Both the position numbers and the translations under genes were made by a program. From Allolobophora icterica (taxonomy: Eukaryota; Annelida; Clitellata; Crassiclitellata; Lumbricidae): DNA of 64,000 nt. Below, piece after piece: positions 12,262-55,679 of the stretch; the stretch's first letter is position 1, and every line of letters begins with the position of its first letter. The notes beneath the pieces are model-generated. The model worked only from the letters and a program-made list of their open reading frames with translations. It was not told the DNA's origin and did not search any database. The DNA is taken from positions 42,558,743 to 42,622,742 of the forward strand of contig OY744614.1 of the NCBI GenBank assembly GCA_963556255.1. The letters are read 5' to 3'.

Positions 12262-12865
12262 TTTTTATTCACCTAGTCCATTGTGTTTATCCTTTCTCAT
12301 TCCCTCTTTTTCGGCTGTAGGCCTACCATGTAGTGGTGTGACGCCATGCAGTTGTGAATAAACGAATATTATATCTAGAGCTATAGGTTAGTTTGCCGGT
12401 TACGAACTTCTCGAAGTTTTTGCAGATTAGGATTAATCTTAATTGTGTTGCTAATTTTAGGGCGAAGAATGCGCAAAGATGGTCGCATTGGCGTTTGCGT
12501 GTTTATGCTAGGCCTACTTATGCTGTCGGTAACCGTTTTCGAAGGTAAGATGCTGTTTGGACCGTTCATTAAGTGCCCGTACATGTTTTAATTTGCAAAT
12601 AGAAGGTGTTTCTGGTGCCCGGACCGCCGAGACGAGGGCCAGAGCTCCTTGATCCTCGCGCGCCGACTGCTATCCGGCATTCTCGGTGGCTGGCCCAGTG
12701 ACTTGTGATTAATGCCGAATTGCCGATAGGTCGCCCTATCTTGTTTCTTTGTAGCCTCGACTGCTATGTTTGACCGTGGTTGGGCTGGGACTCTGGGAGC
12801 GCTCCTGTATAGAGCCCTGCCGATACTTTCTATGCTGTATATGGGAGCCCTGCCGATACCTTCTA

Positions 12866-12990
12866 TGAAGATAAACCATTGGAAGATTTTCAAAAGGCTC
12901 GTGATTTGTACATTTACATCTAGTGCTTGCAAAGCTATAATTATACTACTACTAGCAGGTTTACCCGGCGTTGCCCGGGGTTATAAGCCA
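12866..12990 (+). mobile_element. hAT-family fragment interrupted by a 'CCCGGCGTTGCCCGGG' repeat
   Basis: Sequence from 12866 to about 12935 matches the interior of the hAT-like element (compare 13568-13640). It then switches to a segment containing TTTACCCGGCGTTGCCCGGG, which recurs at about 19153-19180. The second segment is a separate dispersed repeat whose family I cannot name. Confidence 0.5.
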
Positions 12991-13225
12991 CCACCACCAC
13001 CAGAGGTCCCAACGGAGCCAGAGGTCCCAACGGCCCCAAGCTTTTTAACTAAAAAATGTCTGGTATGTACGTTTTTCCTGTTTGGGCATGTAAATTTAAA
13101 TTTATACGATTGTATAGCGACCTTGTGACCTCGATCCTAATCACTATTCAATTAATTGATTGGGTGAAATCCATGGGCACCACGCCATTTAAGGTCTCCT
13201 TGTAGGGACCTTGCTAGCATGAGAT

Positions 13226-13915
13226 CAGTCTTGTTGCCCTCGAGACCAAGGTCTTGGTCTCGAGTGCACTCGAGTTCGTTTTTAAAAGTCTTGGTCTTGG
13301 TCTTGAGGTTCAAGGTCTTGGTCTTGGTCTTGGTCTTGAGCTTCAAGGTTTTGGTCTTGGTCTTGGTCTTGAGGTTCAAAGTCTTGGTCTTGGTCTCGCA
13401 AGACCAAGACCAAGACCGGCTGTCAATATGAACAGTCATTTAACAGAACTCGAGAATTCTGTATCAAGCCTGCTTGCATCATACGACCAATATCTATGGA
13501 TGGATACAAGTGCTGTTGGTCAGGAAAACCCATTGGCAGCAGCAACAGTTATTCTGTGTCAGACGGTATGATAAACCATGGGAAGATTTCAAAGGGACTC
13601 GCTATCTGTACATTTACATCCAGTGCTTGAAAAGCTTCTGTGTGTGTGTCCGCGACTTCAGCACCTGTAGAACGTATATTTTCACATGGCGGAATTTTTA
13701 CGAGGCCCACCAGGCACGTCTTGGTCAGAAAATTCTGAGTCAAGTGGTTTTTATAAAATACAAAAGGCATATGGAATAATAGTTTGCATGAAGGACTTTT
13801 GAATACAAATTCGGATTTCTCTGCAGTTTGCATTTAAAGTTAATTTGCTTGAATAAAATAAGACTCGTGTTTTAACTAAAATAGCGATTTTAGAAGTCTT
13901 GACCTGATTGTCAAA
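13226..13915. mobile_element. hAT-like non-autonomous element, copy 2, truncated
   Basis: It starts with the same CAGTCTTGTTG terminus as copy 1 and carries the same subterminal AAGACC minisatellite. It is inverted relative to the interior of copy 1. The distal end is lost near 13915 (about GTCTTGACCTGATTG), so no target duplication can be scored. Confidence 0.7.
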
Positions 13916-14089
13916 AAGCCTGTCCTGCATTTGGTGTAATGCTTGCTACCCGGAACTTTGGTATATCGACCTGAAAATGCTTTACTTGTATCTTTACGTT
14001 GAAAGGATTCAGGGTCCAAATGGAGCAACCGGAAGTTCGACTCCAGTCGAAAGCAGACAGATATCTTTTTCGATTTCTTTTTTTCTTAG

Positions 14090-17000
14090 GGGCATCTGGC
14101 GGCACTGGACCCATCGGGGCCAGCGAAAATACTGGTTCCACTGGTCCGGTTGGATGGACAGGATCTACTGGTCCACAGGGACCAGTAGGGTCAACCGGAT
14201 TGACTGGTCACACTGGACCCGAAGGAGACTCGGGTACGTCGTGTGCTAATTAATTACGTGAACAAATCCATTGTTATAGCACTAGTGCTACCTATTAGAT
14301 ACCACTAGTGCTACCTAGTTGAAAAAAATTGACTTGTAACTGGAGAAAAAATAGCGTAATAAATGTATATTTTTATGCATCGGGTTCATGTGTAGAATTC
14401 TTGACATGAAAATAGTTTTACTCGTGAAGTTCAGGTGAACAGTAAAGCCATTTCTTGTGATTTTAACTATGGTATTTCAAACATTCGATGAGTGGTCATC
14501 ATTTTTTATGTTTTTGGAAATGGTGTTCTTCTAAAAGTGATTATTCGTCTGTCTGTCTCGCAGGCTTGGGGAAAACGGGAGCCACTGGTCCTATTTGGTC
14601 AAATAGGAGCCACTGGTCCGCAAGGAAATCCAGGACCATGGAGACCATTGAACAACTACTGTACTCTAATTATAGTGTGCTGTAAAAACCAAACCTATAA
14701 GATTTCTCCGTCTTTCTTTCTAGATTCAGCAGCGTGCCAGTCGGTGAAGAGCGATGTAGTTTTCGTGCTCGACAGTTCATCGACCGTCTGCACCCAACTT
14801 AGTGGGTCTTCCTGCGCCAACTGGACCAACGTTCTCAACTTCGTTGCTTCGATCGTAGACAAGATGAACATCAGTCCAGATCTGACACGGGTGGGAGTTG
14901 TCAGATTCGCGTCTACAGCCGAAAACATTTTCTATCTCGACAGCTACAACAGGTAAGATTTGATCACGATTATCAAGCGATTGATTAAATACCTATGCTT
15001 CGACAGGCATTGTTGTATAAACAAATATCAGACTGCAATTTGGTGTCTTGGTTAAGAGTTTGATTTTGCAGTCGGCTTAAGATGTCTTGTCGAGTTTCTT
15101 ACATATTAAACTGCGATTTTATAATCATTTGCCTATATTCAATTTCTGCATTTGTTAATAATTATGTTTCTTATTTTGTCTGTAGCAAAGATGCTCTGAA
15201 ACAAGCCATCTTGAGCATTCCATTTGTGAATGGTGCTGCATCCGACTTGGCGTCTGGACTTCGTGAGATGAGAACCAATCAGTTCACCCAACAACGTGGT
15301 CGACGTCTAGGAGTGGAAGAAGTTGTAATCATCGTCACTGATGGCTTTGACAACAAACCTTCTGTCGTTACCGAATCCAATCTTGCCGCCCAGGCTGGAA
15401 TATCCATACTCGGCGTGGGAGTGACGCCAATGGTCAGACAGAGTGATCTGGGAGACATATCTGCCCGTCCTCGACAGCTGAACCAGAGCTACTTCCTCAG
15501 CTACGACTTCCGCAGTCTCATTTCTTACGATGATTTGCTCGTGGCCCGCACGTGCATCACATCAGCCCAGAGTGATTGCTCTAAGAAAGTCGTGGATCTC
15601 GTTTTCATGCTCGACAGCTCATCTTGCACTGGTTCCGACAACTGGCAAAAGATGCTGGGATATGTTGCAGCAATTGTCGAAGAGCTCCCGATTAGCGACA
15701 CTGCCACCAGGGTCGGAGTTGTGACATTCGCCGACGGTGCAAGTAATCCAATTCTCCTCCACTCCTACTACAAGAAGACGGCTCTAAAAACCGCCATAGT
15801 CAACCTGCCTTGCATCAACAGCAATTCCATAAACATCTATGCTGCCCTGCAAGCCACGAGAACGACTCGGTTCACCCCAGTTTCTGGCGACCGTCTAGAT
15901 GTACCAAATGTGGCCATACTGATCACTGAAGGCGCATCAACCATGTACGCCAGTCAGGCTCTTTCGGAAGCAAGTCGTGCTCATCATGCCGGAATATCGC
16001 TTTACTCGATTGGTGTGACAAGCAAGATAAGCAAGTACGAACTAAAGATGATTGCCTCGCACCCTCACTTGGAATACCATCAGTGGTGGACGGCCTTTGA
16101 CTTCAACACAGGGCTTGAAACCATCATCCGTTCGATTTCTGAGCAAATTTGCCGACCAGATCTTGGTAAATGAATTTTATCAATTCATGATTCTTAAGCA
16201 ATAACAACTGCAGTTATCATATGACGCAGTATATATACTAGTGAGGTATTGATCTAATCGGAAACTTGTATGGAGCCTTTTCGCTAATGATCGTCGATTG
16301 TCGCTCTTGGCGAATGCATAATGCGCAGTGGAAATGCAGTTGAGAGGTTCAACAGAGATCCAATAGGTTAGAGAGACTTGGGTACGCTGGAGTCGCGCAG
16401 AAAGTTGGTGCATCCAAGATTACAAAGTTTAATGTAGAAAATATTGTATGTACACATAGACATTTCCCCTACCTTGAACGCTATACAAATGAGATAAATA
16501 GCCTACATTTTATATAAGACAATCGCAGTCCTAATCCTCGCCGTGGTCACGTCATCGTCACGGCAACAAAAATATTGGCGCCACTAGTAACAACCATAAC
16601 ACAATTATAGCTTTAAGAGGTACAATATAGTAGGTCTATCCCTGCATGAGTGTTTGTCTATCGGGTCGTTAATATAGCACCTCGCATGTATCTGACGAAG
16701 TCCTTGTGCTGGATCCCACTTTTAGCACCGAGAATAGAATATAAAAACGATACCCAGTATGAATGTTGCGCCTCTTAAAACCGAATAACACCAACATTTT
16801 CTATGTTCTCTTCCTTCAGCGCCAGCTCGTCTGCTAGCTGACCAGACTGCAATGGCAGTCTTCGTGACCGCCCTGGACGTTATCGTCATTGCGCTGGCAG
16901 TTCGCACCGCCCGCAGGCGCCAAGAGGAGTTCTCTCGTCAGGCCAACATGGCCTCTCGTTCCGGACCTTCATTCAACGACTTTGGCTTGGTGAGTTCCAG

Positions 17001-17780
17001 AACAATACAATTTTTTGTATTTCATCGGCAACTATTTGAAATGGATAGGCCTAGATGACAGAGGAACAGTTCTGTTTCTACACACTCGTCCAGCCAATTG
17101 CCCCTGCAGCATTCTCGGTAGCTGGAAAACAAAGTCTTGCCAAGTTTACCTTATTCCTGAAATATAAATCTGAATATTTTCTTATTTGTCTGAAGCTCCC
17201 TATTCGTAATCCAATCAAGCATCTGCTGTTCAGCTTGTATTGCCCAAATCTGAATTGTACATTATGTTATTCTCTCCTGTTTTTAGAGAATGGGACGTTT
17301 GTGTTTAGCAATTTCTGACAAAAAAGATGTGGTTTATTGTGCAAGTATTTCTTTTCAGAATGTTTTCGTTAACGAAGGTCGTTATCGAAAACTTTGTTTT
17401 AGTATGTCAAAAACAGACCAGGCCAAAAACCCGACCCGTTAAATATTTTTCTTTTGTGTGTGCAGGCGCCGAGGCAAGTGGAGGCGCCGAGGCCGGTGGC
17501 GGTGGTGGCCCCGATGCCGGTGGCGCCGATACATGTGATGGAGGCGCCGATGCCGACGGTGGAGGCGCCGATGCCGACGGTGGAGGCGCCGATGCCGACG
17601 GTGGAGGCGCCGATGCCGCCGGTGGAGGCGCCGATGCCGCCGGTGGAGGCGCCGATGCCGCAGGTGGACGCGCCGATGCCGCAGGTGGACGCGCCGATGC
17701 CGCTGGTTGACGCGCAGATGCCGGTGCCTTCAGCAACTGGACTACGAAAGGCTCGAGGACGCTCCAGAGTTACAAAGTAA
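14090..17780 (+). CDS. Collagen / double vWA-domain transmembrane protein
   Basis: The exons I support are 14090-14233 (Gly-X-Y triplets such as [19 protein letters not shown]), 14564 to about 14660 (more triplets), 14724-14952, 15186-16165, 16820-16989 and 17466-17780. From 14724 on, all joins are in phase with GT/AG boundaries. Exons 14724-16165 encode two von Willebrand A domains, each starting with a DxSxS metal site (VLDSSSTV and MLDSSSCT). The first has TDG; the second has TEG instead. Exon 16820-16989 gives one membrane segment ([18 protein letters not shown]) followed by basic residues. The last exon encodes a tail of VEAPMP-type repeats and ends in TAA. The family resembles collagen/vWA adhesion or matrix proteins, here probably membrane-anchored. 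The triplet exon at 14564 has a frame change around 14607-14617 (an apparent extra T), and one triplet glycine is Glu. Either a damaged allele or a sequence error would explain this. The 5' end and signal peptide were not found. Confidence 0.75.
17536..17719 (+). repeat. In-exon 18-bp repeat encoding EAPMPx
   Basis: About ten tandem GC-rich 18-bp units (GGAGGCGCCGATGCC...) lie inside the last exon of the vWA gene. Neighbouring units drift from VEAPMPT to VDAPMPQ. All three forward frames stay open, which makes spurious Ala/Gly-rich open frames. Confidence 0.85.
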
Positions 17781-18358
17781 ACCTCTTATTCTAACCTAAA
17801 CCTACTATCGTATGATTGAAAAATCAATTCTGCTATGATATTTGTTCAGTATATATATTCCGAAGTTAGATCAGATATAGAAAATAAACTCGCTTTAATG
17901 CGACCTTATTTTGAATGAATGACGCATGAAATGATTTAATGTTCTTGTTGGTTCAGCTTTTTAGGTTGTGTTTATTCTGGATCTGTTGTGTTAAAATCCC
18001 GCTGGACTGTTGTGTTTGATCATTCATAAATGATGGAAATTTTGTCATTCATGTCATACAACATGGTTTAGACTAGCATAGACGGCACCCTTGCGAGTCA
18101 CGTGAAAGGCGCTATATTGAGTAGCACCATACGTACATGTATCCGAGTATTCGGTTGTATTGGCAGGAGTTTTGACCAGTATGGCTTTTACAACAGAATA
18201 CATAAAAGATCTTGAGTTAGAGTTGTAATAGGCCTACTTTTTCATATAATATCTTTCTAAGCAAATGTGGTCTGTCCTAAATTGAGAGAATAATCATTTT
18301 CATATGTATATAATTATAGCAATGATGGCAGTGTAATTTCTGCAATTTATATTTGCAG
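17781..18358. other. Intergenic or intronic, no gene seen
   Basis: This AT-rich stretch lies between the vWA gene stop and the acceptor at 18358. No exon was recognised. Confidence 0.5.
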
Positions 18359-18495
18359 GGAGTTCGTTGGCACGTTTCCTTTAAGCCATGATCAGCTCTA
18401 CTCCGTTATTCCAGAGGACGTTGACGGCGAGCCACCGCTTGCGCTGGCAAAAGGATGGACGAGTCTTTTTGAGTCTAAATTTGCCTATTTACCCT

Positions 18496-20856
18496 AGGCC
18501 AAGAGCATTAGGTTTAAGGTGGAAATTTTTCATAACAAGCTGAATTTTTCAGGATAGGTCTAGGAATATGAGTAGAATAACATACTAAAAGTCCCCAACA
18601 ATCCCCCTGGAGCTCTCTCCAAAATCCAAGATGGCGTCCAAAATGGCCGTCATAGGATCATAATGTGCTGAAAGCTGAAAGTATCTCCTCATAACAATCT
18701 GAATGTCTCAGGATTGGTAAAGGAATATGGGTAGAATAACATACTAAAAGTCCCCGACAATCCCCCTGGAACTCTTTCAGAAATCCAAGATGGCGTCCAA
18801 AATGGCCGTCATTAGATCATAATGTGCCAAAAGCTGAAAATAGCTCATAACTAGCTGCAATTTTCAGGATAGGTCTAGGAGCATGAGTGGAATAACATAC
18901 TATAGGTCCTTGACAATTTCCTGATTCCCTGGAGCTCTTTCCGAAATCCAAGATGGCGTCCAAAATGGCCGTCATTATATCATTATATGCCAAAAGCTGA
19001 AAATAGCTCGTAACAAGCTGAATTTTTCAGGATAGGTCTAGGAGCATGAGTGGAATAACATACTAAAGGTCCCTGAAAATTCCCTAGAGTTCTTTCCGAA
19101 ATCCAAGATGGCGTCCAAAATGGCCGGCATTTTCTATTATTATTATAACTAGCTGGTTTACCCGGCGTTGCCCGGGGTTATAAGTTTCAATCCCTGTAGC
19201 CGCCTGTCCATACCCTGCGCTTTTCCGGCCATCTCAAGTGAACCAAGGTCTCGTGGTCTGTTCCATCCCTTAGATTCAAACAATTTCAGCGGCTGCGCCA
19301 TCATCTTCCTCCATCCGCCAGCATCCTCCATCCATCCTCCATCCACCAGCATCCTCCATCCATCCACCCTCCATCCAACTGCATCCTTCATCCACCCTCC
19401 ATCCACCAGCATCCTCCATCCACCCTCCATCCACCAGCATCCTCCATCCATCCACCCTCCATCCAACTGCATCCTTCATCCACCCTCCATCCATCCACTA
19501 GCATCCTCCATCCACCCTCCATCCACCAGCATCCTCCATCCATCCACCCTCCATCCAACTGCATCCTTCATCCACCCTCCATCCACCAGCATCCTCCATC
19601 CACCCTCCATCCACCAGCATCCTCCATCCATCCACCCTCCATCCAACTGCATCCTTCATCCACCCTCCATCCATCCACCAGCATCCTCCATCCACCCTCC
19701 ATCCACCAGTTCTGCACTGAATTCCAGCATGGTCAAGGAGTTGTGAAATGAAGTCGCATAACTGTTTGAAACACTAATTCTCGGCTACATCAGCGGCGTT
19801 CTCGTCCTTTTTAAGAAGAGCTATAGAAAGATTCGCTAAGTGATCTTTGTCTATGCTATCCAAGGTGCGACGTGTGCCCAACAATGCCCAAATGAGGACA
19901 GAATGTGAGCACGAAGAGCAAGAGAAAAGGCATTGCCAGATAGTATGTGTATGCCATCTCCCAAAGTACCGCTAAGTGTCCCTTATACAGCGCTTAATCG
20001 AGCGTGCCTCTGAGTAGATAACCCTGAAGAGGCGCTATATAAATTCTCCATATGAATGAACGAACAGGAGACAGAAAGCTACACCTCTGGTGTGTGAGGC
20101 AAATGATTCCACTTTTCCATGCTGCAGGACATCTTCAGTATGCCAAATCTGCCAGGTTGCACTTGCAACAGATGGAAGCCTTAGAGCAAACTATGCTTTT
20201 GGCACATAATGATCTAATGACGGCCATTTTGGACGCCATCTTTGATTTTGGAAAGAGCTTCAGGGGGATTGTCATGGATTTTTAGTAAGTTATTCCACTC
20301 ATGCTCCTAGACCTATGCTGGAAAATTAAGCTTGTTATGAGCTATTTTCAGCTTTTAGCACATTATGATCTAATGACGGCCATCTTGGACGCCATCTTGG
20401 ATTTTGGAAAGAGCTTCAGAGGGATTGTCAGGGATTTTTAGCATGTTATTCCACTCATGCTCCTAGACATATCCTGGAAAATTCAGCTTGTTGTGAGCTA
20501 TTTTCAGCTTTTAGCACATTATGATCTAATGACGGCCATTTTGGACGCCATCTTGAATTTTGGAAAGAGCTCCAGGGGGATTATCGGGGACTTTTAGTAT
20601 GTTATTCTACCCATATTCCTTTACCTATCCTGAGACATTCAGATTGTTATGAGGAGATACTTTCAGCTTTTAGCACATTATGATCTAATGACGGCCATTT
20701 TGGACGCCATCTTGGATTTTGGAGAGAGCTCCAGGGGGATTGTCGGGGACTTTTAGTATGTTATTCTACTCATATTCCTAGACCTATCCTGAAAAATTCA
20801 GCTTGTTATGAGAAATTTCCACCTTTCATCACATTTTGATCTAATGCTCTTGGACT
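18496..20856. mobile_element. Inverted-repeat DNA element with 5-bp target duplication
   Basis: The ends AGGCCAAGAGCATTAG and (inverted) AGTCCAAGAGCATTAG are flanked by ACCCT on both sides (18491-18495 and 20857-20861). Each arm of about 620-640 bp is itself a tandem array of about five diverged units of roughly 130-140 bp. Each unit contains CCAAGATGGCGTCC followed by AAAATGGCCGTCAT. The arms run in opposite directions. The centre contains the CCCGGCGTTGCCCGGG repeat and a CATCC/CCACC minisatellite. There is no transposase. It is a foldback-like non-autonomous element of unassigned superfamily. Confidence 0.75.
19312..19715. repeat. CATCCTCCATCCACC minisatellite
   Basis: Nested higher-order repeats of CATCC, CACC and AACTGCATCCTTCATCCACC units lie in the centre of the inverted-repeat element. 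Long open frames across it on both strands are artefacts. Confidence 0.9.
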
Positions 20857-21040
20857 ACCCTGCAAACTCAGTTTTAAACACACAAAGATCTCAAGTGAGC
20901 TTTTGGCCGAGTGGATTCGGGCGTACGCCTGCTGCAAAGTGCACGTGGGCTGCAAATGGTACTTTGAAATAAACAAAACTGACTCGGGAGATGATTTTGT
21001 GTGCAAGGTCTTCAGGTACCGGGCCACTAAAATGGTTTAA

Positions 21041-22342
21041 ACTATGTCATGGCCATAGGCCTATATTCAGTCGTTTCTCTCTAGAATAAAGTTGTTGAGA
21101 GTGCTGTTCTTTGTATGTAGGATTCTTTCAGCAGATGTGGAGATTGTTCTTAAGTTGATCCATTAAGAGTTCCTTCGTCGTTGGGGATTGGTTACTTTAG
21201 GGCCTGTAATTATAAATTATTGTATTGTGTTTTGGTTAAATGCTCTTGTGACTGTAAAACGCCCGAAGACCACGTCTAGGTGCATGGCCGAGACGAGCAT
21301 ATGGTAGTAAATTCATCGAAAAGATTACCCTACACTACCTTGCCTTGGTTGCCTATATTCGTACCACTTATGCCAAGACTTTATCGACTGACTTGCCGAC
21401 TTGGTATCGACTTGTCAGGTAATCAGGTATGTACTGACCATGCGTGGACATTAGTATTGCAGAATACACGGTGGCCGTGAAAATGTCTTCCTATTCAGGT
21501 TAGGGAAAATACGAAATGCATATAGGTTAGAGCTTTACAAGCAATTTATAAAGTAGCTACTGCACACCTCTGCCAACCTAGCAAGTCAACGGAAATGGCG
21601 TCTCCGTCGAAAACCAGCTTTAGGAAAATTTAATCGTAGTATGAGTAACTTTTTGTTGCTTTCTTTGCTTTGCTTTTTTACTAATCCTATTATCAATGGA
21701 CTACAGATACTCTAATCCTGGATGCTGTTTTGCAAGCTTTTTCTACTTTCTTAACAATTCACTATTTTATGCTGGTTAGTCGTTCGGCCACAAGTAAAAA
21801 AAGATGCCGACACTAAATTCTGGAGGATTCAAGATTAAGGAACTTCGGGAGTTGTAGTAGTTGCGGGTTTTGCACTGCTCTAAATGGGAGTGTGATTTGC
21901 TTTATACCCCGATAATCACAAATGTAAATAAAACGTGCGAGTCGATGTGTTTGAATCGTAGACGTACTTGGAATGGTAGATCTTCTTGAAGAGGTTAGAC
22001 TTTGATACAGTTACAGACTTCCAGCCTATAGGGCTAGCTTGAAAAAGGAACATAATCGCATGCAAGTATTTCTTGTGTGAATCAACAGCAATGCATTATG
22101 CTGCAGAAACCATGTAGCCCCCTACATTATGTTATAATTATGCAGCCTAACCGTCCAATATAGCATGCGGTGTTTCTTAGCCTTTGTTTAACACACGCAC
22201 GCGCACACACACGCACATTCAAACGTTTCTTCACATAGACCTAAAAGTGAGCGCCCACAATTGACAGGCAGGTCTTTACAGGTGCGCGCTTATAATGTTG
22301 CCTGCTGTCGTAACAATTTTTCTGCTGGGAAGAGGATCGATG
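21041..22342. other. Intergenic, 3' flank of hexokinase A
   Basis: The segment 21570-21760 is a diverged plus-strand copy of the candidate exon at 5056-5142 and its following intron. It is no longer open. From about 21690 to the end of hexokinase A the sequence matches 59500-60170 downstream of hexokinase B, so it is part of the tandem duplication. Confidence 0.6.
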
Positions 22343-53678
<31,336 letters not shown>

Positions 53679-55323
53679 CTGATTTAACAATCAATCAACA
53701 TATTAGACAGAACACAATTCAACGCCAAAGGAAACACATGGGGGGGGGGGCTATTCGACACTTGCTATAAGTCAGTAGGTAAGTATATCCTTTAATGAAA
53801 CCAGCTGCTAACCGCACTCGACTAGTCCCCCAGCGCCTCCGCCATCTGCCGCCGCCACTAAGCCCTCAAGTCGAAACCAGTCGCTAAGCTATCGACTGCT
53901 CGCGACTTCGTTCAATGAATATTTTGCTTATAGTTTTAATCGCGGTTTCCGAGTTTCGTTTTGACGAGGACATCAGCAGCATGACAGGAGCAACAACAAT
54001 TGCTTATAAGATACGTGTCACAGTGCAACAGACTAAGTCTAACAATCAGTCGATGTCAGGTCACCACTCCTTACTTAGGCTTACTTACTACTGGCACGTT
54101 AACTGACGTCACGTTAACTGACGTCACGCACTTGTTTTCAATTGACAATGACGTCTCTTCGTTCATGCAAACATCTCCTTGAAAATACACCGATTTCAAC
54201 GACTTCGGCCAGAGGTATAACTGCAGACTAAACCAGGAAAATTGAAAAAAAAATCAAATTGGGGAAAATAAGCTGGGGTTTGCGTTCCCCAGAGAAATCC
54301 GGCCTTGGACTTAGTCGCATGCTTTTATCCTTTTTTCAAACAAAACATTCAAACGCGTCTGTCACCTTTCAGAAATTCACATTAACATTTCACAGTCATT
54401 GGTCTGTCCCTTGTCAGTATGCCCACATGGAGCGGAGCTCATATAGGACCCACTTTCCAATATTGGACCCGTATAGAGCCCATATGGGTGACATGGGTCC
54501 CATATAATGCCCACGGAAATGACGGTGCGGTCAGTATACAGTATGCGGTGAAATGCATTATGTTGTTAGGTGACTAATAGTAATAGATATAACCTGATTA
54601 CATGAGAAGTCGATAGAAAGTCGGTAAGTCAGTCGATAAATCTAAGCTACTTAGTCAGTTGATAAGCAAATGACTTAGTCGACTGAGTTGTCAGTCGCTA
54701 ACTCGTTAAGTCCGTCGGTAACTCCTTAGCGACTGACTCCGGGTACTACACTCGACATCGCTCAGGTCTGGTTAAGTTTCGACGTCAACGGCCCGATAAT
54801 CAGATCTCGCAAGTAAGCCACCATCGGCTTGAGAACCGGCATCCTCCCGCATAGAGGCATCTGGACGTAGGCCCTACCCAGCCCTTCCTCTTGATCTATA
54901 TACCGCGTCTATATAAGGGTCGTTGAACGTTCTCTTGGCAAGGACACTCCGCCGCTGTTCGTACTCTGGTACTGCCAGTCCCAAGCCTGCATGGGTAAAG
55001 ATGGAGGGCGACGTTAGTCATCTTTGTTATGACATTTGTTATGACAGCGTCGTTAAACAATAGCTAAATAGGCCTACCTCATCGCAAGGGTATAGCCCCC
55101 AAAACGTGCGTTTCTGCACGTTTTGGGGGCTAAATCTTGCATTGAAGGCGTGCTAAAGAGCGCAAAGATTCTGGTATATAGATTACAAGAAAATCTGTTG
55201 AACTAATTGATCAGAATGCGGGAACTTCGACAAGTCTGCATACCTTCGAATATCGAACTGGTTCCCGCTTGCGCTCCCTAAACCACTCGCGTAAATCTGA
55301 CAATTTGTTTCCCATTGTTTCAG
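53679..55323. other. 5' flank of hexokinase A, no gene recognised
   Basis: This stretch should hold the promoter and first exon of hexokinase A, but I could not identify them. It contains a G9 run at about 53741 and a repeat copy (54250-54770). Confidence 0.4.
54250..54770. mobile_element. Inverted-copy repeat with GTCAGTCG-rich end, copy 1
   Basis: The sequence 54250-54510 (TTGGACTTAGTCGCATG, TTCACATTAACATTTCACAG, GCCCACATGGAGCGGAG) recurs inverted at 56750-57000. The flank with repeated AGTCGATAAGTC/TTAGCGACTGACTCC at 54600-54760 recurs inverted at 57040-57215. The two copies face each other. A non-autonomous element of unknown type. Confidence 0.55.
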
Positions 55324-55451
55324 GTCTAATCGGAAGTCCGGGTCACTTCACCACGGCCCTCAACGACCCGATAGTTCAAACGAAGAGAACCGCTGCAAAC
55401 GTCGATTTTCTGTCGGGCCAGTATCTCGCAAGAAACAACTGTAACTCGTAG
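55324..55451 (+). CDS. Candidate terminal exon, unrecognised
   Basis: A strong acceptor (CCATTGTTTCAG) is followed by 42 codons ending in TAG. The peptide includes GSPGHFTTALNDPIVQTKRT and FLSGQYLARNN. Family not recognised; upstream exons not found. Confidence 0.35.
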
Positions 55452-55679
55452 AACAGCCGAAAATATCCACTGCAGCTTTAGAGACGTCGAGTTTTCGCTG
55501 CTCTTATCTTTAACCGTCCTAATATGCTTTGGCTATGATATCTGCAGATCAAAACGAGATGTGACGTCATCGACAACTATTGCGTCACAGGTAAACAAAT
55601 CACGTAAATATATCGTCTATGTGACTTGGCCTACTCTTCGTTGGCCATGGATGGCTGGTTAGTTGCTGTTTAACGACAA

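Larger units (their letters stand above)
18359..21040 (+). pseudogene. Terminal exon split by an inverted-repeat transposon
   Basis: The left half, 18359-18495, follows a TATATTTGCAG acceptor. The right half, 20862-21040, ends in TAA. Removing the element at 18496-20856 and one copy of its 5-bp duplication leaves one frame open through both halves, about 104 codons, with the codon phase preserved exactly. The right half is Cys/Lys/Trp-rich (AEWIRAYACCKVHVGCKWYF) and the left half acidic (VIPEDVDGEPPLALAKGW). I do not recognise the family. It does not join in phase to the vWA gene. With the element in place, translation from the left half meets TAG within 3 nt of the insertion. Confidence 0.6.

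Noticed and set aside
19158..19746. HPPSIHP/WRMLVDGG repeat proteins
   Set aside because: CATCC minisatellite inside the inverted-repeat element, open in both directions.
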